From an uncultured Poribacteria bacterium (lineage in GTDB: Bacteria; Poribacteria; WGA-4E; PCPOR2b), in contig OY282444.1 in NCBI GenBank assembly GCA_958296125.1, positions 558,001 to 622,000 on the forward strand: 64,000 nucleotides of DNA, written 5' to 3'. Within the stretch, counting starts at the first letter, position 1, and each line of letters starts with the position of its first letter. Shown here piece after piece: positions 17,056 through 25,507 of this stretch. Both the position numbers and the translations under genes were made by a program. Under the pieces are notes generated by a model. It made no database searches. It saw only the letters and a list, made by a program, of their open reading frames with translations, and was not told where the DNA came from.

Positions 17056-17907
17056 TTAATTCTCAGATAGCTCATTGAGCCGCCTTTGGGCAATCTGGTT
17101 ATACGATTCTTCCTTCTCAATCATCACCCATTTTCGGTTCTGTTTTTCCGCTACAACTCCGGTCGTCCCAGTCCCTGAGAATGGATCAAGAATAAGGTCA
17201 CCTTCATTGGTTCCTGCTAAGATGAGCCGCTCAACGACCTCAAGCGGCTTTTGCGAAGGGTGTTTCCCATATTTTCGTTCCGAAGGCTTAATTAGCGGAA
17301 TTTCCCACATATTCCGCATCTGCTTGTTATTATTCATCGCCTTCATCGTCTCATAATTGAAAGTCCAATTCATCGCCTTCTTACTTTCATTGTTGACCGC
17401 CCACAAGATGAACTCAGTAGACTCTGTAAACATTCGACAGGTAATATTGGGCTGTGCATTCGGTTTATACCAGACAATTTGGGTAATAATTCGCCGGTCA
17501 AATATATTTTGCAGAACAAATCCAAGTGTAAAGATGCTGTGAAATGAACCGAAAACAAAGATATTCCCGTTTGGCTTGACGACTCTCAGGACTTCAGTGA
17601 CCCAATCGAGTGTGAACTGGAAATATTCGTCTTTTGAAAAAATATCCCAACCTTCTTGCATGGTAATATGGGAACTGAACGCCCAACCCAATCCCTTCTT
17701 TTGAGACATATTGAACGGAGGATCAGCGATGCAGCAATCGAAGGCACCGCGCGGCAAAGAAGGCAGAATACTGAGGCAATCACCGCATAAAATCTGCCTG
17801 ATGGGCAGGTTTTCAAGTGGAGTGTCCGGGGATGGCGAGTATCTTCTTAATCCACGTTTTTTCACCTCTTTCCTCAGATCTTTGTCTCGCATTTGATCAA
17901 AATTCAT
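17056..17907 (-). CDS. DNA methyltransferase, beta class (probable N6-adenine or N4-cytosine)
   Basis: Catalytic motif IV is D-P-P-F at about residue 62 and the SAM motif (FSGTGTTGVV preceded by ILDP) at about 240. The order IV before I is the beta class. HPSQKPLEVVERLI is the usual segment ahead of motif I. I chose the ATG of MNFDQMRDKDLRK at 17907 because of AAGGAAG upstream; a GTG start at 17961 would add 18 residues. No restriction endonuclease gene is adjacent, so it is probably an orphan or partner of another DNA-modifying system. The TGT-like gene follows on the same strand. Confidence 0.9.
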   Translation of the reverse strand: MNFDQMRDKDLRKEVKKRGLRRYSPSPDTPLENLPIRQILCGDCLSILPSLPRGAFDCCIADPPFNMSQKKGLGWAFSSHITMQEGWDIFSKDEYFQFTLDWVTEVLRVVKPNGNIFVFGSFHSIFTLGFVLQNIFDRRIITQIVWYKPNAQPNITCRMFTESTEFILWAVNNESKKAMNWTFNYETMKAMNNNKQMRNMWEIPLIKPSERKYGKHPSQKPLEVVERLILAGTNEGDLILDPFSGTGTTGVVAEKQNRKWVMIEKEESYNQIAQRRLNELSEN

Positions 17908-18074
17908 TGGTTTGCACTTCCTTGATTCTTTGATAGACAGGTCAATCTTTTGATTCTCCACAATCCATCTGTTGTATAGTCGTTACTTTTTCGTTTACTG
18001 CCAATGTTCCCTCGTCCAATCGCACGTCATACGCCTCCCGTGCTGTTTGAAGAAAAACCATACCGTAGGCTTTC

Positions 18075-19670
18075 CTATGCGCGTCGCAGGACCTGCCCCC
18101 TGCGCTCCCCGGTCAATTCCCCGTCTTTCAGAGTCACCTTTCCATTGACGATGACATGGTGCATGCCAATGGCAGTTTGGTTCGGCTCAAAGGTGGTGCC
18201 CTGATCCGCAAAGGTCACCGGATCGAAAATTGCCACATCCGCCCACGCTCCCTTGCGAAGCACACCCCGGTCGGTTAAACCGAGGCGGCTGGCTGGCAGC
18301 GACGTGAGTCGGCGGATAGCCTCTTGCGGGCTGAGGGTCTTTTTGTTACGCACAAAGTGCCGGTAGAACCAAGACACCCATGTGTATGCACCGTGGAACG
18401 AGGTCCCTGCTAAAGGACCGTCGATCGCTAGAGCGGTAGCGTCGGAGCCGACCATACAACTGGGGTGCTCAAAAGCAATGCGAATATCTTCTTCCCGATA
18501 GGTGAAGGCAAGAATCATCAGACTGTGGAGGTCATCGATTTCAGCGAGCAGGAGATTGTAGATAGCATCGAATGGGGCAACCCCCGTCAATTCGCTGATT
18601 TCAGCGATGCTCCTGCGGGAGAATTCGGGGTGCGCTTTGCTGTCAAAGAGAACAATGTTGTTCCAATCCCCCCGTGCCAAGGCGGTGATGATACTGTGAT
18701 AGGTTTTCAACTCTCGACGGGTGGCAGCCGATCGTAGCCGTGCGGCAATGGAGGCTTTGTCCCCTTCAAGCACCCACGGCGGCAGGGCAGCACTCAAGTT
18801 GGTAGTCCCGAACAACCGTGTGTGCATATCAAAACCGACATCTAACCCGCTATCCTGTGCTTCGTCAACCTGCCTGAGAGCATCTTCGATCGCCCGTCGT
18901 CCATCTTCAGCGAGCCGCGCAACCACGGAGATATGGGAGATCTGTAAAGGCAGGTTTGATGCGGCCCCAGTCCGGATTGCCTCCGCGATAGCCTCCTGCG
19001 CTTCCCCGTCTCGATTGCGGGTATGGGTCGCATAGAATCCTTCGGCATCAGATGCCACTCGACAGAGTTCAACAATCTCCGCTTCCGTACAGTCCCTTTC
19101 GGGTCCGTATTCAAGGCCTGTAGAAAAACCGAACGCCCCTTCCTCCATGCTCTGTGCTAGCAGGGTCTTCATTTGTTTAAGTTCATCCGGCGTTGAGGGG
19201 CGATCTACTAGTCCGGCGACAGCGAGGCGCAGGTTGCCGTTCGGAACGAGGGATGCAACGTTGATCGCTGGCTTTCCCGTTTCAAGAGACTCAAGGTATT
19301 CGGCCATTGTGCGCCAGCCGATCTCGTAACCCGCTTGGTATCCATAGATGTTCATTTTTGCCAACCCCGGGTCGCCGATGGGCGCACATCCATGGCCGCA
19401 GTTGCCAATGACTTCAAGGGTCACGCCTTGGGTTATTGAACTCATCGCCCGCGGGTCAACAATCATCGTGAAATCGGAATGGCTGTGGATATCAATGAAG
19501 CCGGGCGCGACAAAGAGGCCTTGCGTCTCCAAACATGGCACACCGTCCCGTTTTTCGATCGTCCCAATGTCGAGGATTCTGCCATCTTTGATTGCCACGT
19601 CTGCACGGAAGGGTGGGGCTGCCGTGCCATCAATAACCGTCCCATCGTGAATCAGCAGATCAGCCTGCAT
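18075..19670 (-). CDS. N-acyl-D-amino-acid deacylase-like amidohydrolase
   Basis: A 531-residue member of the D-aminoacylase branch of the amidohydrolase superfamily, which hydrolyses N-acyl-D-amino acids or related amides and carbamoyl compounds. The N-terminal beta-domain DLLIHDGTVIDGTAAPP and metal motif GFIDIHSHSDF (about 58-68) are visible. ITQGVTLEVIGNCGHGCAP and the C-terminal VIVNGKVTLKDGELTGERRGQVLRR are typical. It follows the SDR gene by 32 bp on the same strand, so hyuB, SDR and deacylase may form one operon for amide/hydantoin-type substrates. The exact substrate is not evident. Confidence 0.9.
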   Translation of the reverse strand: MQADLLIHDGTVIDGTAAPPFRADVAIKDGRILDIGTIEKRDGVPCLETQGLFVAPGFIDIHSHSDFTMIVDPRAMSSITQGVTLEVIGNCGHGCAPIGDPGLAKMNIYGYQAGYEIGWRTMAEYLESLETGKPAINVASLVPNGNLRLAVAGLVDRPSTPDELKQMKTLLAQSMEEGAFGFSTGLEYGPERDCTEAEIVELCRVASDAEGFYATHTRNRDGEAQEAIAEAIRTGAASNLPLQISHISVVARLAEDGRRAIEDALRQVDEAQDSGLDVGFDMHTRLFGTTNLSAALPPWVLEGDKASIAARLRSAATRRELKTYHSIITALARGDWNNIVLFDSKAHPEFSRRSIAEISELTGVAPFDAIYNLLLAEIDDLHSLMILAFTYREEDIRIAFEHPSCMVGSDATALAIDGPLAGTSFHGAYTWVSWFYRHFVRNKKTLSPQEAIRRLTSLPASRLGLTDRGVLRKGAWADVAIFDPVTFADQGTTFEPNQTAIGMHHVIVNGKVTLKDGELTGERRGQVLRRA

Positions 19671-19702
19671 CTGTTTGTCCCTCTGACTAAGATTTCTGAC
19701 CC

Positions 19703-20461
19703 CTATCTCGCTGTCCAGCCCAGATCAATTGCCCAGTCCGCGCCGGTGATAGCATCGGCTGCTTCAGAGCAGAGGTAAACCACAAGGGCGGCGACCTCCT
19801 CTGGCGAGATGAGCCGCTTGATGGCAGCGGGTTCTAGCATGACCTGTTCGACAACATCTTCGGTCGAAATTCCCCGTATCCGCGCTTGATCGGCAATTTG
19901 GTTCTCAACGAGCGGTGTGCGGACATAAGCCGGGCAGATGGCGTTGACGGTGATACCGTGTTCGCCTCCCTCCAGTGCCGCTGTCCGCGTGAGGCCGATG
20001 AGGCCATGCTTAGCTGTTATGTAAGCACTCTTGAAAGGCGAAGCGACTCGTCCGTGAATAGAGGAGATGTTGACGATCCGTCCCCACCCGCGAGTTTTCA
20101 TCGTCCTCCAGACGTATTTGGTCAGTAAGAAGGGTGCGGTGAGCATTACCCCCAGCATTTTGTCCCAGGTGTTTTCGGGAAAGACTTCAATCGGGTCAAT
20201 ATGCTGGAAACCTGCGTTATTGACCAGAATGTGGATCCCGCCGTAGTGAGTTAGTGTCTCGTTCACAAGGCGTTTGCAGTCTGCACGTTGCGAGAGATCC
20301 ACTTTCACGAAATGTCCACCGATTCTGTCAGCAAACTCTTTTCCCTCAACCTCATTCAAATCGGCGACGACCACTTGATCGCCACCACCCGCGAGTGTTT
20401 CGGCGACAGCTTTGCCGATACCACTCGCTGCCCCGGTGACAATGGCAACACGTTCGCTCAT
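19703..20461 (-). CDS. short-chain dehydrogenase, 3-hydroxybutyrate dehydrogenase-like
   Basis: A 252-residue SDR. The nucleotide motif TGAASGIG is at 9-16, NNAG at 81-84, and the catalytic set is S133/S134, Y147 and K151 (YITAK). The stretches [37 protein letters not shown] and [17 protein letters not shown] match D-3-hydroxybutyrate dehydrogenases, which interconvert 3-hydroxybutyrate and acetoacetate with NAD. A related short-chain alcohol specificity cannot be excluded. Confidence 0.9.
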   Translation of the reverse strand: MSERVAIVTGAASGIGKAVAETLAGGGDQVVVADLNEVEGKEFADRIGGHFVKVDLSQRADCKRLVNETLTHYGGIHILVNNAGFQHIDPIEVFPENTWDKMLGVMLTAPFLLTKYVWRTMKTRGWGRIVNISSIHGRVASPFKSAYITAKHGLIGLTRTAALEGGEHGITVNAICPAYVRTPLVENQIADQARIRGISTEDVVEQVMLEPAAIKRLISPEEVAALVVYLCSEAADAITGADWAIDLGWTAR

Positions 20462-20599
20462 TTTCCCTCTCCTCGCTACTGTTGGCTGACTTTATCATAA
20501 TTCAGAGAGGCGAATCTTCCAAAGCCAGTGTGTTGGGAACCTCAAGAGAGAACGAAACACATTCAAAAAAATTATAATAATTATGATAGCCTGCTATTT

Positions 20600-22327
20600 T
20601 TATCTTACGCGCGTTTGCCCGCGAAGTGCTGTGGTGGCGGCCTCGTCCACTGTTAGTGTCATCTCGTCAAGGATCACGCCATACGCCTCCTGCGCTGCTT
20701 CCAGTGAAACCTTGCCGTTCTTGACATCGCGTGCCACATCAGCCGGTGGGCGCAGCAGCGGGTCGCCCCAACCTCCACCGCCCGCCTGACGATGATAAAT
20801 CCGCTCATCGGCTTTCATCGATGTGGATATCATGGTCTGCAACACTTCTTCGTCTCCGTCGGTATGATGGAGGATATTAATCGAGCCTCTACCCGGCTTC
20901 CCACCGTAGAGACCGTAGGGAAGATGGTCTCTGCGGTCAGAACGGATGGCAAGGTGCGCTTCGCCGGACAGCAGTTGCCATTCACGCTCAAGCCCCAGAC
21001 CGCCGCGGAATTTTCCCGCGCCGCCACTATCCATAACATATCCGTAGCGTTCGATGTGCACCGGATATTCGCATTCCGCTTGCTCAATCGGGATATTGCT
21101 GGCAACGTTGGCGGGGTTACACAGTCCGTCGTTTCCATCGCGGTCGGGACGCGCACCCCATGTCCCTGACATCAGTTCGTAGTAGACATACGGCATCCGG
21201 TCCTCCCGCTGCCCACCAATAATCACCAAGGTATTGCCCCCTTCGCCGGCGGCTAAGACTTGGTTTGGCAGCAGGCCGGCTAACGCACCGAAGACGGTGT
21301 CCGCCAATCGAAACCCTGTGATACCACGCATCGAGGATGCAGCTGGCATGACACCGTGAACCACTGTACCTTTCGGCGCGATGATTTTCAGCGGCTTGAA
21401 CATGCCTGCTGTGTTCGGAATATCCTCACGCATCACCGAGCGGACACACAGCGCAACCACCGACGCGGTAAAGGAGAGGGTATTATTGATGGCACCCCGG
21501 ACCTGTGGACTTGTACCGGTAAAATCAGCGGTAAGGGTGTCACCTTCCACTGTCATCGTTACTGTCAGGCGCACGGGCGGTCCCCCGACACCATCGCTGT
21601 CCATATAGTCCGTGAAGGTATGACTGCCATCGGGCCAGGAGGCGATTTCTGCGCGGACAAGTTGCTCGGTATAATCAATGAGCGAGTTAGCACAGGTGGT
21701 AAAGGTTTCCAATCCATAGCGTTGGATCAGTGTGTGCACTGCACGCTCACCGATATGACAAGCTGCCAGTTGTGCTCGCAAATCTCCGATAGCCATCTGC
21801 GGCACCCGGACATTCGCACGCAGCAGCGTGAAGATTGCCTCATCGGGTTCGCCGGCACGATACAGTTTCAACCAAGGGATGCGAAAACCATCTTGGAAAA
21901 TTTCAGTATTATCACAGGCAGAGCTGCCGGGCAAGCGGCCGCCCAAGTCTAAGTGATGGGCGGTGCTGACAGCGAACCCTACACGCTCATCCTCATAGAA
22001 GATGGGTTTAACGATGAAAATATCCGGGATGTGCATCCCGCCATCAAAGGGGTCGTTGAGGATAAAAACATCGCCGGGCTGCATATCCCCATCGAATTTC
22101 TTAAACAGCGTTTCCATCGCGAAGGGAACGGAGCCGAGGTGGAGGGGAATGGTGATGCCCTGCGCGATCATTTCGCCCTCAGCGTTACAAAGAGAGGTTG
22201 AGTAGTCGAGACAATCCCGGACAATGGTTGAATAGGCGGTGCGGTATAAAGCCATTGCCATTTCGTCGGCAGCCGATGCCAGGGCATTCTGCATAATCTC
22301 GCGCGTAATCGGATCGATTTTAGGCAT
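20600..22327 (-). CDS. hydantoinase B/oxoprolinase-family protein
   Basis: A 575-residue HyuB/oxoprolinase beta-subunit-type protein. Characteristic stretches are DPITREIMQNALASAADEMA, DCLDYSTSLCNAEGEMIAQG, NDPFDGGMHIPDIF, TAHHLDLGGRLPGS and a glycine-rich GGGGWGDPLLRP tail. It normally works as a complex with HyuA (ATP-dependent hydantoin or oxoproline hydrolysis). No hyuA gene is seen in this window: the tnpB gene occupies the upstream position and ends 2 bases before this ATG. The upstream control region has thus been replaced by the mobile element. Confidence 0.93.
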   Translation of the reverse strand: MPKIDPITREIMQNALASAADEMAMALYRTAYSTIVRDCLDYSTSLCNAEGEMIAQGITIPLHLGSVPFAMETLFKKFDGDMQPGDVFILNDPFDGGMHIPDIFIVKPIFYEDERVGFAVSTAHHLDLGGRLPGSSACDNTEIFQDGFRIPWLKLYRAGEPDEAIFTLLRANVRVPQMAIGDLRAQLAACHIGERAVHTLIQRYGLETFTTCANSLIDYTEQLVRAEIASWPDGSHTFTDYMDSDGVGGPPVRLTVTMTVEGDTLTADFTGTSPQVRGAINNTLSFTASVVALCVRSVMREDIPNTAGMFKPLKIIAPKGTVVHGVMPAASSMRGITGFRLADTVFGALAGLLPNQVLAAGEGGNTLVIIGGQREDRMPYVYYELMSGTWGARPDRDGNDGLCNPANVASNIPIEQAECEYPVHIERYGYVMDSGGAGKFRGGLGLEREWQLLSGEAHLAIRSDRRDHLPYGLYGGKPGRGSINILHHTDGDEEVLQTMISTSMKADERIYHRQAGGGGWGDPLLRPPADVARDVKNGKVSLEAAQEAYGVILDEMTLTVDEAATTALRGQTRVR

Positions 22328-22329
22328 TT

Positions 22330-23649
22330 TCAGGCTCCATCACGGAAAGGTATATTGACTGCTCCCAATGTTAAAACATTGGGATTCTTATGATAGACTA
22401 AACAGGAGTAGTCCGTGCCGAGACATGGCTTGCCCTGTGCTATCGCAGCCCAAACCTGATTCGACGATTCGCGCCTCACATGCTGAGGGCTTACAGAATC
22501 TCCACAAGCGTTTAACGTCTCCGAGTGCCCCTCGGCGACGGTTCTCAGGTTTATTGCAGCGTTGAGGTCTCGGTCTTGGGTATGCCCACAATCGCTGCAA
22601 TGATATGTCCTATCAGACAAAGATAAGTCGCTGTCTACCCCACCGCATGCAGAACAGGTCTTGCTTGACGGATAAAATCTGTCTGCTTCAACAATCTTTA
22701 CGTCCATCGCATCCGATTTATACTTCAGCATCTCAAGGAACGTTGACAGGGACGCATCGGCTAACGCTTTAGCAAGTTTATGATTCTTTATCATACCCGC
22801 GACGTTTAACGATTCTATGCCGATACGACTTGCACCTTTGACAATAGCCGTTGTCGCCTTATGATGGGTGTCTTTGCGAATACAAGTTATCCGATAGTGT
22901 AACTTGGCTATCTTGTCTTTCAGTTTATACCAGTTGCGGCTGCCTTTTACCTTGCGACTGAATTGACGCTGAAGGCGTTTGAGTTTCCGTTCATGCCGAC
23001 GCAACGCCTTCGGGTTCTCGAAATACTGTCTTTCCGACGTGACTGCTAAGTGTTTAATACCCACGTCTACACCAACAATAGGGTCCGTTCCGAGACCAGG
23101 CTTGCCACGCGGGTCGGTCCGTTCCGAGACCAGGGGTATGGGGTCATCAACGAATGTATCAACGAGAATAGAAGCAAACCACCGATGTCCCTGTTTAGAA
23201 ATAACAACTTTGCAGATAGTGCCAAGGTAGCGCAGGTTTTGAAACATGCGAACCCAACCGATTTTGGGAAGTTTAATTCGCTTGCCTACGACAGAAATTG
23301 TGCCTCGACCGCTATCAGCTTGGTAACTCTTGCTATGAGACCGTTTCTTAAACTTAGGGAATCTGTTTTGACCCGACCGCCACCGTTTGACTGCATCGTT
23401 GAGATTTGTGTAAATCGCATTTTTTGATACACATTGTGACATGGCTTTACACCAGGCGTATGTATCATACTTGACAGCATTGAAACGATTTAGGAGCGCT
23501 ATATGCGAATGCCAGACATTTTCATCGAGCCCTGTTTTGAAGTCGGCTAATCCGTGGTTATAGGCGACGCGGGCGTAACCGCAATGCTGGGCAAACTGTG
23601 TCGCTTGGACATTATTTGGAGTTAAAGCAATTTTGTGAGTTTTTAACAT
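22330..23649 (-). CDS. tnpB: TnpB-type RNA-guided endonuclease of IS200/IS605 element
   Basis: 439 residues. The RuvC triad is present: D195 (GVDVGIKHLAV), E279 (GIESLNVAGM) and D361 (DRDLNAAINL), with zinc cysteines C332, C335, C351 and C354. So the nuclease core looks intact. TnpB cuts DNA guided by an omega-RNA made from the element's 3' end. Residues 173-190 (LVSERTDPRGKPGLGTDP), just before the first catalytic Asp, are encoded by two tandem palindromic repeats. Residues 406-413 come from a third copy. The last ~15 residues are encoded across a hairpin that is probably the right end. No TnpA transposase gene is next to it. Confidence 0.92.
   Translation of the reverse strand: MLKTHKIALTPNNVQATQFAQHCGYARVAYNHGLADFKTGLDENVWHSHIALLNRFNAVKYDTYAWCKAMSQCVSKNAIYTNLNDAVKRWRSGQNRFPKFKKRSHSKSYQADSGRGTISVVGKRIKLPKIGWVRMFQNLRYLGTICKVVISKQGHRWFASILVDTFVDDPIPLVSERTDPRGKPGLGTDPIVGVDVGIKHLAVTSERQYFENPKALRRHERKLKRLQRQFSRKVKGSRNWYKLKDKIAKLHYRITCIRKDTHHKATTAIVKGASRIGIESLNVAGMIKNHKLAKALADASLSTFLEMLKYKSDAMDVKIVEADRFYPSSKTCSACGGVDSDLSLSDRTYHCSDCGHTQDRDLNAAINLRTVAEGHSETLNACGDSVSPQHVRRESSNQVWAAIAQGKPCLGTDYSCLVYHKNPNVLTLGAVNIPFRDGA
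22363..22384. repeat. right-end hairpin of the TnpB element
   Basis: TCCCAATGTT / AACATTGGGA with a two-base loop: a perfect 10-bp stem inside the final codons of tnpB, 36 bp from the hyuB ATG. It is suited to be the subterminal hairpin recognised by IS200/IS605 transposase and part of the omega-RNA. Confidence 0.7.
22411..22434. repeat. palindromic-repeat module in tnpB, third copy
   Basis: GTCCGTGCCGAGACATGGCT, then TGCC; three differences from the copy at 23083. It is read in frame as G-K-P-C-L-G-T-D near the C-terminus of TnpB. Confidence 0.7.
23083..23134. repeat. two palindromic-repeat modules in tnpB
   Basis: GTCCGTTCCGAGACCAGG occurs twice (23083-23100 and 23117-23134), separated by 16 bases. 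They are read in two different frames of the same protein: LVSERTD and PGLGTDP. Confidence 0.8.
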
Positions 23650-24112
23650 GGGATTGCCTTTCCATCTTTCGCTTCCTTATAGAGTAGGTGTGAGGGACAC
23701 CGCCAAGCGACGGCGCTCTATTCCCTCACCGAAAGACAACCTTATTATAACATATTGATTGTAGACAATTAAGCGAAAACTACGCTGTTTGAATCAACGC
23801 TGTCCGTTCCGCCTGGTCTCGGCACGGACAGACCAGGAAAGCATTGGGATTGTTTTTTTTCTGTCATTTTGAACAACAGTACGGTTCACACTTTACAACC
23901 GTCTCAAAAAGTGTTTTTACAAGGGAAAAAAGGCGGAATTGAAAGGAATTTCACCACAAACTTCAGTTGCCAACCGAGGTACTGCTAAGACAACCACAAA
24001 GCAGTGGGGAGGAGGATTTGCAGACGACCCTCCTGAACCTTCATTCTCCTCTCTTTTCACCAATCTGTTTATTTATAGTTTTCCCGTACCGTTGTTTTCA
24101 GTGTTACGGTTT
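23650..24112. other. tnpB upstream flank and gene-free stretch
   Basis: Candidate left-end hairpin (about 23690-23735), then AT-rich sequence, then the palindromic repeat at 23803-23837. No gene is supported between 23850 and 24112. Plus-strand frames there lack ribosome-binding sites and overlap the basic peptide gene. Confidence 0.5.
23803..23837. repeat. single palindromic repeat (TCCGTTCCG type)
   Basis: TCCGTTCCGCCTGGTCTCGG followed by CACGGACAGACCAGG. Two nested hairpins are possible: TCCGTTCCG with CGGCACGGA, and CCTGGTCT with AGACCAGG. Confidence 0.75.
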
Positions 24113-24217
24113 CTAGCGCGCTTGCTTCAGTGCCAACTTCTTTTTTTTGAGACGGCGTTTTTGGCGATGTCGAATCTGTGTCCGTCGCCGGACTTGTCCA
24201 ACTTTCGATCGTGCCAC
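24113..24217 (-). CDS. very basic 34-residue protein
   Basis: GTG start at 24217 preceded by AAAGGAG at an 8-base spacing, better than most starts in this window. The product (MARSKVGQVRRRTQIRHRQK, then RRLKKKKLALKQAR) is over 40% Arg/Lys with no acidic residue. Such peptides are usually ribosome-associated or nucleic-acid-binding. It does not match the ribosomal proteins I know (Thx, bL36, bL34), although the layout is similar. It follows the lysine-rich 347-residue gene by 56 bp on the same strand. Function inferred from composition only. Confidence 0.6.
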   Translation of the reverse strand: MARSKVGQVRRRTQIRHRQKRRLKKKKLALKQAR

Positions 24218-24273
24218 GGAATCAGCTCCTTTCAGCAAATCGTTTTAACCTACAAAAACAGACTGTTCTACTT

Positions 24274-25317
24274 TTACGCATCGTCAAACATTCTTGCCAA
24301 ATAAAATAGTGCATCATCGCACAGTGCCTCGATCTCTGCCATTGCAATGTCCAAGAGCTCTTTTGAGGGGCATTGCAGCAGCAGCCGATTCATGGTAAGC
24401 GTGATATAACGCTGTCCGTCCGTGTGAGCAAACTCTACCTGCAAGTCGGTATCCCGAACGACCTGATACCCATTCCCGACCTCAATTGCTCTCCGAATCT
24501 CCAGACCATCGGCGTTTTTGTATAGTGCTTTCGCCCGCAGCGTTTCCGGTAAAATCTCCGGAGCGGGAGAGACGCATTCGGCATCGGCGGTCTGATCTTC
24601 CTCCGGTTCAAGAACCAGAATTGGCTCATTTGTCGAATCAACGGTCTCTTCTGCATCGTCCGGATCTCTCGGTGGTTGCTGTTGGTCCTCGGTTTCTGCT
24701 AACTGGCTCACCTTGAGCACGTTGGAGAGCACACCTGTGACAGGGTCGGGTGCCGGCTGAGGGTCTGCCAATATCTGCTCAAGTGTACGCGCACAAATAT
24801 TGAAGACAAGTGGATGAAATGCCAGCGTCTCTGAATCAGTGTATTCAAAAAGTGATCTCGCAACGAGTGCTACTTCTGCTTTCTCTCGATACCCCATCCG
24901 TTTGAGGCGTGTTTCACATGCCCTGAGTGCGTACGACACAGTGTTGATAAATTCCACGGTAATCAGGTGGGGCAACACCTCAAAGCGAAACATCTCGCTA
25001 ATGTGTTCAGGGCCTTCCTCACGCTCCGGTGTTGATTCCTCGCCCTTCTCACCTTCTGAGGTCAACAGGTCTGATTCAAGGGCCTCCATCGTTTTTTGTC
25101 GCAACAGATCGCGATCAAAGGTGATATTTTGAAATTCGGGTTCATCAAGCAACAGCTTGCTGTTCGCGATTTTGTCCTGTAACAGTTCTTCATCAGACTT
25201 CGCTGTTTGTAACGCTCGCTGCTTCTGAAAAGCCAACTGCTTGCGCTTGAATTTCTGATTCTGGTGACGTTTCGCGCGTTTACGCTCAATATTGAGGTTC
25301 TTCTTCTTTTTCGCCAT
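24274..25317 (-). CDS. lysine-rich hypothetical protein (347 aa)
   Basis: N-terminus MAKKKKNLNIERKRAKRHQN is strongly basic and probably helical up to about residue 45. A helical domain follows at about 100-190 (HLITVEFINTVSYALRACETRLKRMGYREKAEVALVARSLFEY). An acidic, proline-rich linker lies at about 210-260 (EDQQQPPRDPDDAEE), and a compact C-terminal domain at 270-347. No signal peptide or membrane segment. The basic end suggests RNA or ribosome contact. I recognise no family. It is followed by the basic 34-residue gene. Confidence 0.75.
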   Translation of the reverse strand: MAKKKKNLNIERKRAKRHQNQKFKRKQLAFQKQRALQTAKSDEELLQDKIANSKLLLDEPEFQNITFDRDLLRQKTMEALESDLLTSEGEKGEESTPEREEGPEHISEMFRFEVLPHLITVEFINTVSYALRACETRLKRMGYREKAEVALVARSLFEYTDSETLAFHPLVFNICARTLEQILADPQPAPDPVTGVLSNVLKVSQLAETEDQQQPPRDPDDAEETVDSTNEPILVLEPEEDQTADAECVSPAPEILPETLRAKALYKNADGLEIRRAIEVGNGYQVVRDTDLQVEFAHTDGQRYITLTMNRLLLQCPSKELLDIAMAEIEALCDDALFYLARMFDDA

Positions 25318-25507
25318 CTTTGACCCGATTTGTGATTATTGTTGGAGGAAATCATTCTGAGGGGCATTCAGACTCAGGAAAGTATACAGAAAGAAGTTAA
25401 AATTGTCAACACCGATTCAAGGGATATAGGCGGAAGAATAGCAGAAAGCCCCAGCATCCCTTTCTACGATCCACCCATAGAGATACCAGCTACTCTTTGA
25501 AACATAG

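Larger units (their letters stand above)
22340..23760 (-). mobile_element. IS200/IS605-type element (tnpB only)
   Basis: Contains tnpB, a right-end hairpin at 22363-22384 and, upstream of tnpB, an inverted repeat GTGAGGGA ... TCCCTCAC at about 23690-23735 that could be the left end. Exact ends are not determined. The right end is probably just past the hairpin near AGTCAA, within 15 bp of the hyuB start codon. Confidence 0.6.

Noticed and set aside
22330-24112. A TnpA (Y1 transposase) gene next to tnpB
   Set aside because: No frame with a HUH motif was found on either side.
23939-24304. A plus-strand 121-residue frame
   Set aside because: It has no RBS, is low in sense, and lies opposite the basic 34-residue gene and the end of the lysine-rich gene.
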